Source: Atrichornis clamosus (Eukaryota; Chordata; Aves; Passeriformes; Menuridae). From it: DNA of 64,000 nt. The DNA lies in the NCBI GenBank assembly GCA_013400975.1, contig WBMZ01000255.1, forward strand, positions 1 through 64,000. The letters are read 5' to 3'. Each line of letters opens with the position of its first letter. Position 1 is the stretch's first letter. Below are positions 11,261 through 23,470 of the stretch, in pieces. The notes under the pieces are model-generated. The model was given only the letters and a program-made list of their open reading frames with translations, did not search any database and was not told the DNA's origin. The translations under genes and the position numbers were made by a program.

Positions 11261-14200
11261 GCAGGTAGGTAGGGAGAATAAGCTTTCCCTCTCTCCCCAC
11301 AACCTTGCTCAGTTGCCGAGCAGGTTAGTATGGCCCATTTGGGTGGGATGACAGCACGCTGCTCCCAAGCCACCCTCCAAGGTTTAGGTTCTCACAGTGA
11401 GCAGACACCAGACCAGCTAGTTGGTATCTCTCATACAACAGAGGTTTCCAAGCCCCCATTCAGCCCACACCATCCACAGATTTTCATACTTTCTGGTTTT
11501 AAATGGTGGGGTCTTTCACGACAGTTTGTCTTCCTGGTCACAAGGCCAGTGGCCAGGAGGACCAATGAAGCATCCTGCCCTGTACCCTGGCAGAGAATTG
11601 GTACAGATGCAGCCCAAACCTGTTGATGTGCACACAAACACCCCCTCCATCACTGCAGGACCAACCTGCTGATTGCTGCCTCTGCTGACAGGCAGCCAAG
11701 AAGGATTCGTACACAGGAGAGCTCAGAGTAGTGGGATTTTCAACATTAATGGGGATCAGAAACCATACTGCTGGACTTAGGCCTTCTGCTAGTGGCAGAG
11801 CAGGCTTTTAAATCACAGAAAATAACCATTACCCATACTTACACAGTAGCATAACAGACTCTCAAAATACCATGCCTAATCACAGTGTACCGTGACACTA
11901 AATGGTACGTGGGAAACTGAGGCACAGAAAGTCAATGTCACAACTCATGAGCACTTTGGTAATTCATTTTCAGTTGACTTATCCTGCTCTAGCCTTACAA
12001 GAGGTGAAAAAGTCCTGGCTGTCACCGACAGGAGATCTCCACAGACACCAGTGGTAGCTTTTCCCAGCTCTGTAGCACTCTGGTCAAGGCCTGACCATGA
12101 CCCCCCTCCCTGTGCCCAAGCACAGCACCCCAGGAAGGCATTTTGTCAGGCTGAAGCTTAGAGGAGTTTTCACTCACACTCACTGCTTGGATGGTCCTTC
12201 TCCATCAGGTAATACATTTTAGCATCTTCCCCAAGCAGCTTTTTCTCAGGGCAAACACATCATCTTCTGGAGTATTCTTACTGATCTGATGACACAAAAC
12301 TAACGTGGCACTCCGCTTTTACATTTTGTTGCAGGCTGCAATGAAATTAGATGGGGGCTCCTCAGACATCCCTTTCGAGTCCTTGCAATATCACACTGGA
12401 AAGTGCCAAGCCATCTAGCAACGAACAAGTGAAAGTCAGAAGCAGAGGCTTCAGCATAGAGTGGTGTTTAAATGAGTGGGGCAATAGCACCATAATTCTC
12501 ATTGCTCTTCCTCTGAGTCACACACGAGAACTCTCCTGCAGACCCAAATGAGCTCATATATCCCTCAAGTGCAAATAGGAAACACAGTCCTCTCCTCTGG
12601 ACAGCAGCTACCAATTTGTGTGTTGCTTCATACTGTTCAGATCATATTGCAGGCTGATATTATCACTTTTACCATTAAGTTTATTGGTTTTATTTATACC
12701 AGCTGGAGTCATTCTTTTTAACATAGGCTATCGCTGTTCTTGATAAATCTTATCACAAGGATAAATCAAGAACAACATATATTTTTTGCTAGTCTATGAA
12801 TACATAATGGGCATTTGCTCTCTGATGTTTTATGCAGATGAGGATCTTTCTCAATACACTACACATGCAGAAAAAAGCCCCACACGCTTCTCTAAAAAAC
12901 CCAATGAATTTTAAATTGAAACCTTCGATTTTTTGTTCATGAGGGCTGATTTTATTTGCACATTGAACAAACTCCAGGAAGAGAAACACATTCATTTTAA
13001 TACCTACTGCTGGATCTGAAAACATGTTTTCTTTTACATAAAGAAAGCTTTAAAAAAATATATTAATCAAGTATTTGCTCAAAAGCTCTTCTGGCTCTAG
13101 GAACTTTCTGAAACATGAAAGATGCTACATGACAGGGGCACAGGGGGTCCCAGGACCTCAGGACCCACATCCTTCTTCCCTTTTCAAGCATCAACTCAGA
13201 AACCCCAACTGGGGCACGGGTCAGTGATGGCTCCAACTAATGCAGTGCTCACCACAAGTTGGGAAATATGTCAGCAAAGGCAGCTGCACACACCCCAGAC
13301 CTTGCTTTTATTCTGGTGGACTGTAAATCTCCCTAACGTGCCAAGGCTTCAGGAGAAGAAAAAAAACTTAAAGGACATTATTTTAATCTAGATCCACAGC
13401 AGAGAAAACAAGGTGTCACGAGTGTGATGCTGCTTGGGGGAATATTGTAGCTTCTTCCTCTTTCCCTAGCATGATATAAAGGGTCTATTAAAAGGGAAAA
13501 TACCACTCTCTTACAGAAAATAAAAAACCTATGCCCTCCCAAGATGAATAGGTGTCAGTCGAAACTTATGGCTTAAATTAAATATTAAAGATTAAAAAAA
13601 AAATAAACCTCCTGAACCAGAGTTTGATTTATATAGTACTGTTCCTTTAGAGAGGATTTGTGGAAACAAGAACTCTGTCTGTTGTTCTCTGTAAAAGAAA
13701 AAGAACAAAATCAATTTCTATAAAGCAAGATTATTTTAGGAGTCAAGTTATCAGAAATTCTGGCTGTATCTGGGACATCTGTTTTTCTCTCCCCCATCCT
13801 TTCTCCCATAAGGCAGTAACTGCAGAAAAAACTAAAAAGGATCCCAGAGCCTGCCCAAAACTAGGTTATTACCACTTTCCTCAATGTGATTAAACTTGTC
13901 TTTATTGCAATCTCACCTATTTTCAGCTAACCTGATCAGCAGCAGCTCAGCTCTCTTCACAGACCCACCTTTACTGCAGCCAGCAGCATCCCTGGGCCCA
14001 TCAGGTGGTCTTTCACGCTCTGCTCATGTCAGCAGGACACTATTGAGCACATGGCACCCAGTACCCCAAAATCACCACTTTCCCCAGGAGGACCCTCCCA
14101 CATACAGGCACGGTGCTGGCCGCTTTTGTTAGTAAGCTAAAAGCAATTATTTCTTCAGCAAAGCCTGGACTCCTGAACAGGTAATCACAGGGTGATGTTT

Positions 14201-17200
14201 AACAGCAGTTACGAACCTTGTGCCCCGTTTCCAAAGACAACAGAGGCACAGACAGTTCTTGGTGAACTTTGGGCTCCTAAATCTCCCAGGCTCTTCTGGA
14301 AGGGACTACAGCACCTAGCACTGGTACTCAGACTTTTGCAAGGCATTCCCATCCTGCAGGAGCATTTGGCACAACACATCCCCGGAAACAGTGAAAGTGA
14401 AAAGCCCCTCGTGCACAGCCAGTGCTTTACACGTCATGGTTGGCCTGGCACCAGGTTTTCAGCTGCCCAAAGCAACCAAACCCCTGGATCCTATGGGCCA
14501 GCTCTAGACCTAAATCACATGAGGAAGTGACCCAGGTTCCTGGGAGCAGGTAGGAAAACATGAGTGAGGGGCTGCAAAAGGCAGTTTAACATGTGGGAGA
14601 GCTTAAAAAACATGCTGGGCACAAGCTGTCCATGGTGGTGGGAAGGTTAATCGCACAACAGCTCCCATGAGGGCCTGTCTCACACAGGCTTTCACAGGGA
14701 GAAAAAAGGGGAAAACAGCTGCTAAAGTGAGAGAAAAGATGCTGCAGCCTTAGAGAACTCCTCTGGGCTTGCAATAAGTCACTAGAGCAAGTTTGTTCTT
14801 AAATGTGTCTGAAATGCCTCCAAAGGAAACATGTTATTTTGAAAAAGGATTATTCTATACATAATGTAAAAGAGATTGGTTGCCAGTAGAAGGGCACAGC
14901 AGAAGAAAGTACAGAAAAACAACTGGAGACTGTACTAGTGGTTATCACACAGGTCAGTAATCAATATTAGAGTTAAATTAATGTTGCCACACATTATTAG
15001 AAACCCAAATGAACTAAGGAAACCCACATAAGCATGATGAAATCTGTTCATTCACCTGCCTCCAAACAATTAGAGGAGTTTTCTCCCATCCTGCATCTAC
15101 AGCCACTTGTACAAGTGATGTGTGAGTTTGTATCTGAATTTTAAACAGCTGGAAAACCCAGAAAAATGTTCAGATCAAGTTGTATTTGGCTCCATGACTG
15201 CAAACAGCAAATGCAAATCCTCTTAGGTGGTGCACACTCACAGAAGGACAGAGATAGAAGCAAGGGAACTGCTGGGACCTTCAGTAAAGCAACCAGCACA
15301 AAAGTTGGCCTGGCTTTCACCAAATGCCCAGAAAGAGAGAGGCTGAAAGGCTGCCTTTGCTTGTTATTGTTTTCCCCATGTTTATTTTCTCCTCAGAAGA
15401 TGCTAAAATATTTATCCAGATGCTGTTTTTTAACACTGCCTACACAAAAGGGACTGGAAATATTTTACAGCTCTTCTGGAAGTCTGTTTTTTATGAAGAA
15501 AAAAAAATAAAGAAAATGGAGGATCTATGTAGCTGGGTAAACTTCAACTTGAAGTTCTCAGGTGCTGCTAGGCTAAACAACAGGATTTTATTAAAGCAGA
15601 GATGTGCCTGTTGCCATACATTACTATGTCTTCTTGTCTGCTCACAGATGCAGATGCTAAGAGTACAGGAAGTTTATCGGGGATCTAGCCTCATCCACGT
15701 TGCTGGGCAAAATAGCCCTTAAAAACAAACCAACTAACCAAGAAAAAAACCCAAACACTTGACTTTGCATAGGCAAGCCATGTTCATCCAGCTCCCTTTC
15801 ACCTAATTAACCCCAAACCTTTAAATCTTACAGAAAACCCACAGGCCTAAGATCACAGACTTTGAGAGACTGGCTTTTAAAGGTTAATTTCTGGGCACAT
15901 TGGAAGATGCTTTATGTGTATGGCTCGGTTGACTCCATTATTAAATTAGCAGGTTACAAAGCTGGTACACCATGCTCTGCACTGGGACATTAAGCTGTGG
16001 GAATTTTCCTCTCGACACTGGCATCTCATTATTTGCTTCTGTTGATTATTCAGATTGCATTAGATGTCAAGGCTCGCTAGATTCAAAGACCTCACTGAGA
16101 CAAAGGCAGTTATATCCATCACAGACAACACCGAGGAAATGAGTACAGAAGCTACACCACCCCTCAGGATAAAAAGTGATGTAAAATACACCACACCATG
16201 CCTTATTTAAAAGTCTTTTGAAATGTCATTACAGCCTAGATTTAATAGGGGGAGGGGGAAATCCATCCCGTTTCAAGATTATGGTCTATAGCTCAGTGAA
16301 TGCTAGCTCACCTCTGCAGTACAGACACACTCCAACCCTGAAAAGTGGGACGCCTTTCCACAGCAGAGGAACAAACTATTTAAGAGATTACACTTCCATC
16401 TCCTCCTCTAAAGAGAGAGCTTGGTGTAGGAACAGGTCCAGTCCCCCCTGCTCCAGCAGCTTGAGATATCCTCTAAGGACAAATAACAGCTGCACTCAAA
16501 AATAAAGCAGACCCGTGGTCTGCAGCTCCAAGGCAGCCTTGTCCTTCCCGGCCCGAGGTTCCCTACCAGCACCACCTCAGTGCCCCATCCCTGCTGCTCC
16601 TCCCTCCTGCCTGCCACAGGCACCAGGAGACTCTCCAAATCAGAGATATTTGATCCCACACTCTCACTCAGGCACAAACAATGGAAAAGAACCTGCACAG
16701 TCAGAAAATTGAATTTGGTTTTGTTTAATAAAAAAATTAAAAAGTGGGGATTGCCTAATTGTTCTCTCAGCTAACCATTTTAACCTTCTTTCCTCCTACT
16801 AAGTGAATATCTTATGTGATTTCTGTGCTAAAAGCAGCTGAATGTCAGAGACATTGATCTTGGCTCCAGCCTTTGTTTTTACAGGATTTGTATCTACTCT
16901 GATTTGGCACCACATTATTGGCTTCCATCAGTGTCCAGGTGCCACTTTCTGTGTTGTTCTTCTTGCTCACAGACCTCAGCCCTTTGGAGGGCGAGTGCCA
17001 GCCTAAGTACTTGGGGCAGCTAAACTGTCTTGGGAGGAGACACTCCTTGTGTCCCCAGAGCATCCTCTTGGTGCTTCCAGGGGACGCAGATGTACCAACT
17101 GGATGGGAAAATCATTTCCAGATTAATTCACGGCCTCCCCTCTGTACCAAAGTGACTGCAGACATCACTGCCATCCTGTACGCACCAGCAGGACTTACAT

Positions 17201-20200
17201 CCCAACCGTCCTGGCTTGGAATCACAACTTCAGCCTTTGGAAGATGACAGCTCTGTCAAATGAGAGAAGGGCAAAACCCTCTGCACTGCACAAGCCCCAG
17301 GCTCATTAAATGATTTTTTCTTTTTTAATAGCTCCCGTCTGCATTCAGAGCATCCTCATTCTTTTATTTCTGTTGCCTTCTCCCAAAATACTGGGCACTG
17401 TCTCGAGCTCCCTGCATACTCTCTAGAAAACAAGTACAAAGTACATTTTCCCCTTTCTAGGACGATACCCTATATAAAACCACATAAAGGCACATTAATC
17501 ACAGAGCTCACACTCATTTATTCATGCCAGCATAGATGAGAAATATTCTTTTGTTTTAAAGGTTGCTTTAACAAATGAAGGCTGAGATGCCAAAAGAGAA
17601 AAAGAAAGAAGAAAATGGAAGTAAAAAAAACTACATCAAAATATTAAACATGGGAAAATACCAAGTCAATGCTCTCATGGATTTCTTGGCAAAATCTCTT
17701 GAAGGACTTTCACGGCTGAAACCAGGAAAGAATAAAAGGACTGAAAATGCTAAAAGAACATGCTGAACAATTAAAAACAAAAAAGCTGCACAGAAGGCCT
17801 AACCAAAGAAACTTAACTGTGATCCCAAGGCATTTCCATTGTCCATAAGAATCCAAGCCCTTCTCAGGAGCTGGAGTTGCCCTTCCCTTGTCTGGCAGCA
17901 CCAGGACAGGGGTCATGTTTGGAACACTATGTCAGCATTTCACATTCAGCCACAAACCATAACCCCAGTGCCAGGCTCCAGAGGAACAGCACCTTCTGCA
18001 GATGTCTAAGAGCAGGAGAAGGGACAAGAGTGGTGGTAGTGGGGAATTAAAACAAGCAAATGTAGATCAGTTCAGATTCAGGCTCAGGGGACCATCAGCA
18101 ACTCCTCCTGGGGATGAGAGGTGTGAAAGCAGAGAGGTGTGGACAGGGCCAGCACTGGATCTGGACCATTTGTCAGAGAAGGCTCCTCTTTTCCAGCTCA
18201 GCCTGCTTTGAAGACAACACCAAGTTCTGACTGAAGAACAAAGACAAGTAACAGATGTGGGGTTTGTAGCAAACAGCAGGAACAGCCAAGAAGGTGCACT
18301 GAAACACAAAAGATGCTTGTTGTCCATACGGAGAGTTTAACGAGGCAAAGGGCTCTGTGAGCATCTCTTGCAGGAAGATCTTATCCACAGGAATGGCGAT
18401 TGCTCTCAAAACCCAATTAGGCCTTGCCTACATCAAAATGTCAGAGGGAAATAAAGGTGTTTGATCCAAATTTGTCAAGTGCCTCCCAGCGTTTCCATAA
18501 CAGATGGTGTGATTTTTGACAGAACTATGATGCGTGCAGTCAAGATTCATTTGCAAACTGCAGATGATGAAGACATGATTAAGGAAATAAGAATCACTCT
18601 TGGAGATGGTGGTCTTAATCAATTAGTTTCCATCCCTTGAATGCTTGCCATGTAAAGTCTGTTCTACAGGCCGTTTGCAAGTGACCAAGGACATCTGAGT
18701 TGACAGTAGCTTCCGGTAGCTGCCAGAAAACACAGTAACTGATAAAGCAAAAGGTGAATGCAAGTTATTAAGTCTTCCAAAACTCCTGTTCAAATTTGAA
18801 GTTGGCCATTATTTTATAGTTAATCTTCTGTCTGTTTGTGGTGATGAGGGAGTCAGATGTTTAATTAGTTTTAACAAAAAATTCCATTAAAATTTGTCTT
18901 GCTTCTACTGAACTAGATTTATAACCTGTGTAGACAGAGACAATTGAAAAGCCAGAGAAAAATATTCTATGGGGAATCCAAGAAAATCTGTATCTCAGAA
19001 CATTTTCTCCTCTACTTGGGGACCTTCAAGGTCTGTAGACTCAAATAGAAAAACCATGTGCATTTTTCAGCTGTCACCATCACTTATTCGCTTAACAAAG
19101 GAAAAAGAAAAGCCTAATTACTCATGGGTCCTTTTTTAATTTGCAGGGTTAGCGATGTTTAAGAAAAAAATAAAAGGAAGAAAAAACACACAGATGAATT
19201 ATCCCTTCACTTAAAGCAGTAAGAAGATAGCGGCGTTTCCAGGCAGGCAGGTCCAGAGGGGAGTGCTCAGGAAGCATTACAACCCACAGCACTGTTCCAA
19301 GCCTACCACTAACATCACACAGTAGCTGCCAGTTTGCAACCCTCTGCAGTTTTTGTTTGCAGGGTTTTAAGTCATATTTTGCTCAGGGACTTGTTTTGGT
19401 GTTATTCTACCCAATCTCATCAAGGCAATTTGTGTACCCACCCTCCTCGTGCACAACTTCCCCAGAATCTTCAGTTCTGCAGGTCCAGGAAGCAGAAAAT
19501 CTTTTTCTGTACAAGAAAAAAAAATCTGAGCTAGACTGAGGCCACTTTTATTTAAAATAAAGTGTCCATCATAGCCTCCCCAGCTGTAACAGGTAAACCC
19601 TCCATGTGCAGATGAATTGTTGTGAACAAATAACTACAAGCAGTTCCAAGCTCATTTTTGCAATCATATATTTTCCTATTACTCTGCTGAGCACCGAAAG
19701 ACCTACAGTCGTGGTTATTTTGGCTCTTCAACCCTTTGAGTGCCCCACAGGTACTGCTGCGACTGCGAACAGATTCATCCCCAGGAGGCTGCTAACATGA
19801 TTTTCCAACTTGTTACAATTTCCTTTCCTCTTCTCCTAATTAACACTGCTGTGAAACTGGTTGCTCTCCCTTAACCTAACCAATTTTAACATATGCAACA
19901 ACATCAACAATCCCCTCAATTAATTATTTAAAAATACCAATACAAACATGTTTTGGGGCATTGTACTACCACCTCAGTGTAAATTGGACTTAGGTATAAA
20001 GTAGATCCCTGTCTGAGCTGAAAGGACTTGCTTTTGATCACAGAAAAAGCCTGTAAGCACAGTAAGACTTTGGTCTTTTTCAGGCTGCATTCTCACGTTT
20101 TCCTGTATGAAGGGGGAAGAAAAAATTGCAAGCACATTTCTTTCAGGGCAGATTTCAGTCTTGTAGAAAATTGAAATTTTTGTCTTAAGTAATATTACCC

Positions 20201-22299
20201 TCTTTGCCATTGCAAGGGGCAAACTACATTACCCAAGAACATTTTTTAAACTGCTGTTAAAGAAAATAGGTTTTTCTAGTAAACACAATCCCATGTCTAG
20301 ACTGGGCCTGAGAAGCATCCACTAAAACCAACTGAAGAGAAAGGTATAGCAACAGCAGATTCTCCTTTGTGCAAGAAAAAGTCTTCCCTGGAGCTGAAGT
20401 ATCTCCACAGGCTCAGCAACAGCCCTTTCCCAGGGGGTTCAGATGCATCTGACAGGAGATTTTGGCCTCTTTCTCAGTGGTGTCAGGCCTGTGAAGAGTA
20501 TTTGCAACACCCAGCACCTTGGACAATACTCAAATCGTTAGAGGTTGCATCCCTGCTCCTCACCAGCAAACTCCCTCCTCAAAACCAGGGAGAGAGCCTT
20601 TGGAGTCTCACATCCCACGAGGAGCAGGAGTTGTGAGTGAATGTACACAGGAGCAAACCACAGCAGAGGTCCCCAGGTTCCCCTGCTCCTCAGGACAGGG
20701 GGAGTACCAGAGGTGGGCTACAGACCCTGGTCTCATTGCCTGCCTCTGGATCCATCCCCCTCCCGTGGCTGGCCTGACCCAGCAAGCCTCCACTGTCATC
20801 TCAAGGCCATTCCCTGAATTCTCAGAAAAAGCTCAGATGGTTTAGATTACCCTCCTCCCTTTCCAAAATGTGTCTCGTACTTGTGCCCAAGGCAGGAGCA
20901 GTTTAGATAGCATAAATAGAAATAAATGATAATTATAAAGCAAATAACAGTGGCGTGGAGGAAATGGCATCTTCCAGAGTATGTTAAGGCAGTGTTAAGA
21001 AACATGGAAAAAGCTGCACTGAATATCAGATTAGGAAGAATGGCTTTTTCTTCCCCCTCTTCTCCCTGGTGATACCCCAAGGCATTTCTCACTCTGCTCT
21101 GAGGCACAATGCCAGTGTATCTTTTAACAAAAACTTGTTTTCTGGCCAAGCATAGGCAATGGGAAACTCTGGTTTATCAGAAAATGTTCTGCTCTCAGTA
21201 TTCCAGTGGGTGATAGGTTTTTCTGAACCTCTTCTTTACCTCCCATGACAGCAACATATAGAAAGTCCTGGCAGGAGGACTCTGTTTTCTCCTCCTTCTC
21301 CCCAGTTACAATCCTCCCTCCCAGCTCAGACACAGGTCCCCTTCCCTGAGCACATCCCATTTACCAGCTTTCCTTGGGGACACTTCCATCCTCTTACACT
21401 TCTGAACTTATCACTCCCATCTGGCATCTCTGCAGTCCGTCACTCAAGCCATGGCTTGTAGGAAGGAGCATGAAAGCATGATGTGGGTATGGTACAGGAG
21501 CCTAAGGAAGCTGCGGAGAACTATTCATCAAAAATATGTATTTTACTGCACTGTGTCCCTCATACATTTGGTCTTGTCAGTGGGAATGGGTGGAGAGCAC
21601 TGCTTGCAAAGGTTCAACGTGTCCTGCGTGGATAATAAGGCCAGACATCAAACCGCAAGGAAGAAAATGAATGCAAGATGTAAAGTGACACTAATGTCAC
21701 AGCAGACCTGGGAATTTCTTGCATCTCAAACGAGGCAGATCCTGAGAGGATTCCCAGAGAGCTGCTTTCCCTCAGCCAAACCAGAGCTAAGACCCCAGAG
21801 CACAGGGAGGGGGAAGTGAAGAAACACCTCAGGGATGTTGCAAGGAGCATGTTCAAGGTGGTGATGGGGTTAACAAAACTTCAGCTCATTGAGGGAATTG
21901 AATATGGCAGGTGAGAAACAACCAAGGAATGTGTGTGACAACAAAACAACACTGAGCAAGAGCCTTCAGTATCCAGATGACTTTGGCAGGAACCAGAGCC
22001 AGCCATAGGGCATTAAAAACACTGCTGCCCAAACAAACCAGAGCAAGCACCGAGATGTTGTTCAGCATATAAAACAGATGGCTAAAAGGCACAGGGCTCC
22101 TCGTGGCATGTTCAAAGCAAATCACGAAGGACTGGAGGATTAGACAGGCAAGAATCACTGCATGCCCTGCTTCTCATGTAGGGCCACCACCACAGACCGA
22201 GGCCCCTTCAATGTAGCCTCTACCATGGGGGGGCTCTTGCATGACAGGAAAGGAATAGACAATAAATATAACTTGGTATGGTCCCAAATCTAAATGAAA
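11261..22299. other. Gene-free, unannotated non-coding sequence
   Basis: No coding exon, RNA gene or clear mobile element is recognisable. Open frames are short and composed like random translation. The interval includes AT-rich tracts such as 12640-13080, 18640-18960 and 19800-19960, and a small inverted repeat at 12735-12774 listed separately. Regions of this kind in bird genomes often contain conserved enhancers, but conservation cannot be judged from one sequence. Confidence 0.55.
12735..12774. repeat. Short perfect inverted repeat with two GATAAATC copies
   Basis: TGTTCTTGAT at 12735-12744 is exactly complementary to ATCAAGAACA at 12765-12774, giving a 10-bp stem around a 20-base spacer. 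The octamer GATAAATC occurs in direct orientation at 12742-12749 and 12760-12767, and a TTATC (GATAA on the other strand) lies between them. This could be a clustered GATA-type binding site or a chance palindrome. The stem is too short and AT-rich to suggest a microRNA hairpin. Confidence 0.3.
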
Positions 22300-22837
22300 A
22301 TTTAACTCCAATTTGCACTTAAAAAAGCAGATTTTGAGTGCTGGGACACAAATAGGATGACTAACAGGAATGAGTTAATAGAAATGGAAATCATCCCCAT
22401 CTGAAGTGAAAGTAAGAGCCAGAGCTTAACGCACTCAAGTTCTGGGGACTGGGTAATTCCTGAGGATAATGATAATTAAAAAAAATAAATCTATCAAGGC
22501 ATAAATGGCAGTGTGTGCTAGGAAACAGCAAATATAAAATGATGTTTAAGAGAAGCCCATTAATCCAACTGCAACAGTGTGCAAGATTTCCTGAACAAGT
22601 TATGAAGGGAACAATAATTAAAAGATATGGTGGTTAGTGGAAAGCAGCATAAAACGCAGCACGGGTGTACAAGGAGAAGCTCATGCCAGACTGAATCCAA
22701 TATCTTTCTTTAAAAAGATAACCAATTTTCAACGGGAAAAATGTGGTAGGTCTAATCTATTTGGACATCTGTAAGGCACTTGGAAATAAAACTGCATGGG
22801 AAAGTGCTGGTTGGAACTAGGAAAAAAAAAAAAAAAA
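22300..22837 (+). mobile_element. Degraded CR1-like LINE fragment ending at an A16 run
   Basis: The right part (about 22675-22800) resembles the CR1 reverse-transcriptase segment before and through the 'Y-L-D-F-x-K-A-F' motif: CATGCCAGACTGAATCC, then ATATCTTTCTTT, then TCTAATCTATTTGGACATCT and GTAAGGCACTT. The left part is a weaker match to upstream ORF2 sequence. All frames are broken. An A16 tract at 22822-22837 follows. CR1 elements do not normally end in poly(A), so the tract either arose independently or belongs to another insertion. The left boundary is uncertain. Confidence 0.55.
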
Positions 22838-23028
22838 GGTGCTGCAAAAATTATTAGCAGTGAGAAACTCTCCAAGGTGATGACCAGAATACACATATGC
22901 TATGTTCTTGCCCTCCCTTCTTTTATCTTAGACTAACCTTAAAAAATTAAGCCACAGCTGTGTTTCTATGGTTGATGAAATTCAATTCTCACATCTAAGG
23001 TACTTAATAAATCTACACAAAAATGAGC

Positions 23029-23470
23029 TTTTTTTTTTTTTGGGAATTAACAATTTATTGTCCTTTGAAGTAGACAAGGACAGTGGTCTATGTCCTTAGT
23101 TTTAGTAAAGTTCTGTGGAAATTCCGTGTTGAAAACTACCAGTTTCTGATGCTCCCCAAGCCTGCAGTTCTCTCCACAGCTGCAGCATAGCTTTGTTCCT
23201 TCAAATAGTTTTGGTCCCTTCTCTGTCTCTCCTCTGCAAACTCAGTCACATCATTGTAAGTGATACGATGTGAAGTTTGCTTCATGCTGACAAAAAAGAG
23301 CTCCAGACACTCCATCCCCAACTTTACACTGTGGATAACTGCTGAGGCACCAAAGATGGACATCAAGCATGTGCCAAACCACCTGCCCCACGAGGACCGA
23401 GGTGTAGTGCAGAAAAATACAACCCTTGGCAAAGGAAAGGATCAGGACCATTCTTCTGCCGCCAGTCAGG
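23029..23470 (-). pseudogene. Candidate processed retrocopy of a small membrane protein (parent unidentified)
   Basis: Read on the minus strand, this stretch looks like a reverse-transcribed mRNA. A partial coding frame (23136-23432) is followed by about 75 bases of 3' UTR, an AATAAA signal (TTTATT at 23054-23059 on the plus strand), and 12 bases later an A13 tail (T13 at 23029-23041). The frame encodes a hydrophobic segment (WFGTCLMSIFGASAVIHSV), then a polar stretch and a charged helix (TEFAEERQRRDQNYLKEQ). That layout is typical of small single-pass membrane or mitochondrial proteins, but I do not recognise the family. The natural ATG at 23449-23451 opens a different frame, which suggests a frameshift in the 5' half, and no in-frame ATG precedes the hydrophobic segment. 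No clear target-site duplication was found. It could instead be the last exon of an unknown minus-strand gene with a chance A-run. Confidence 0.55.
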
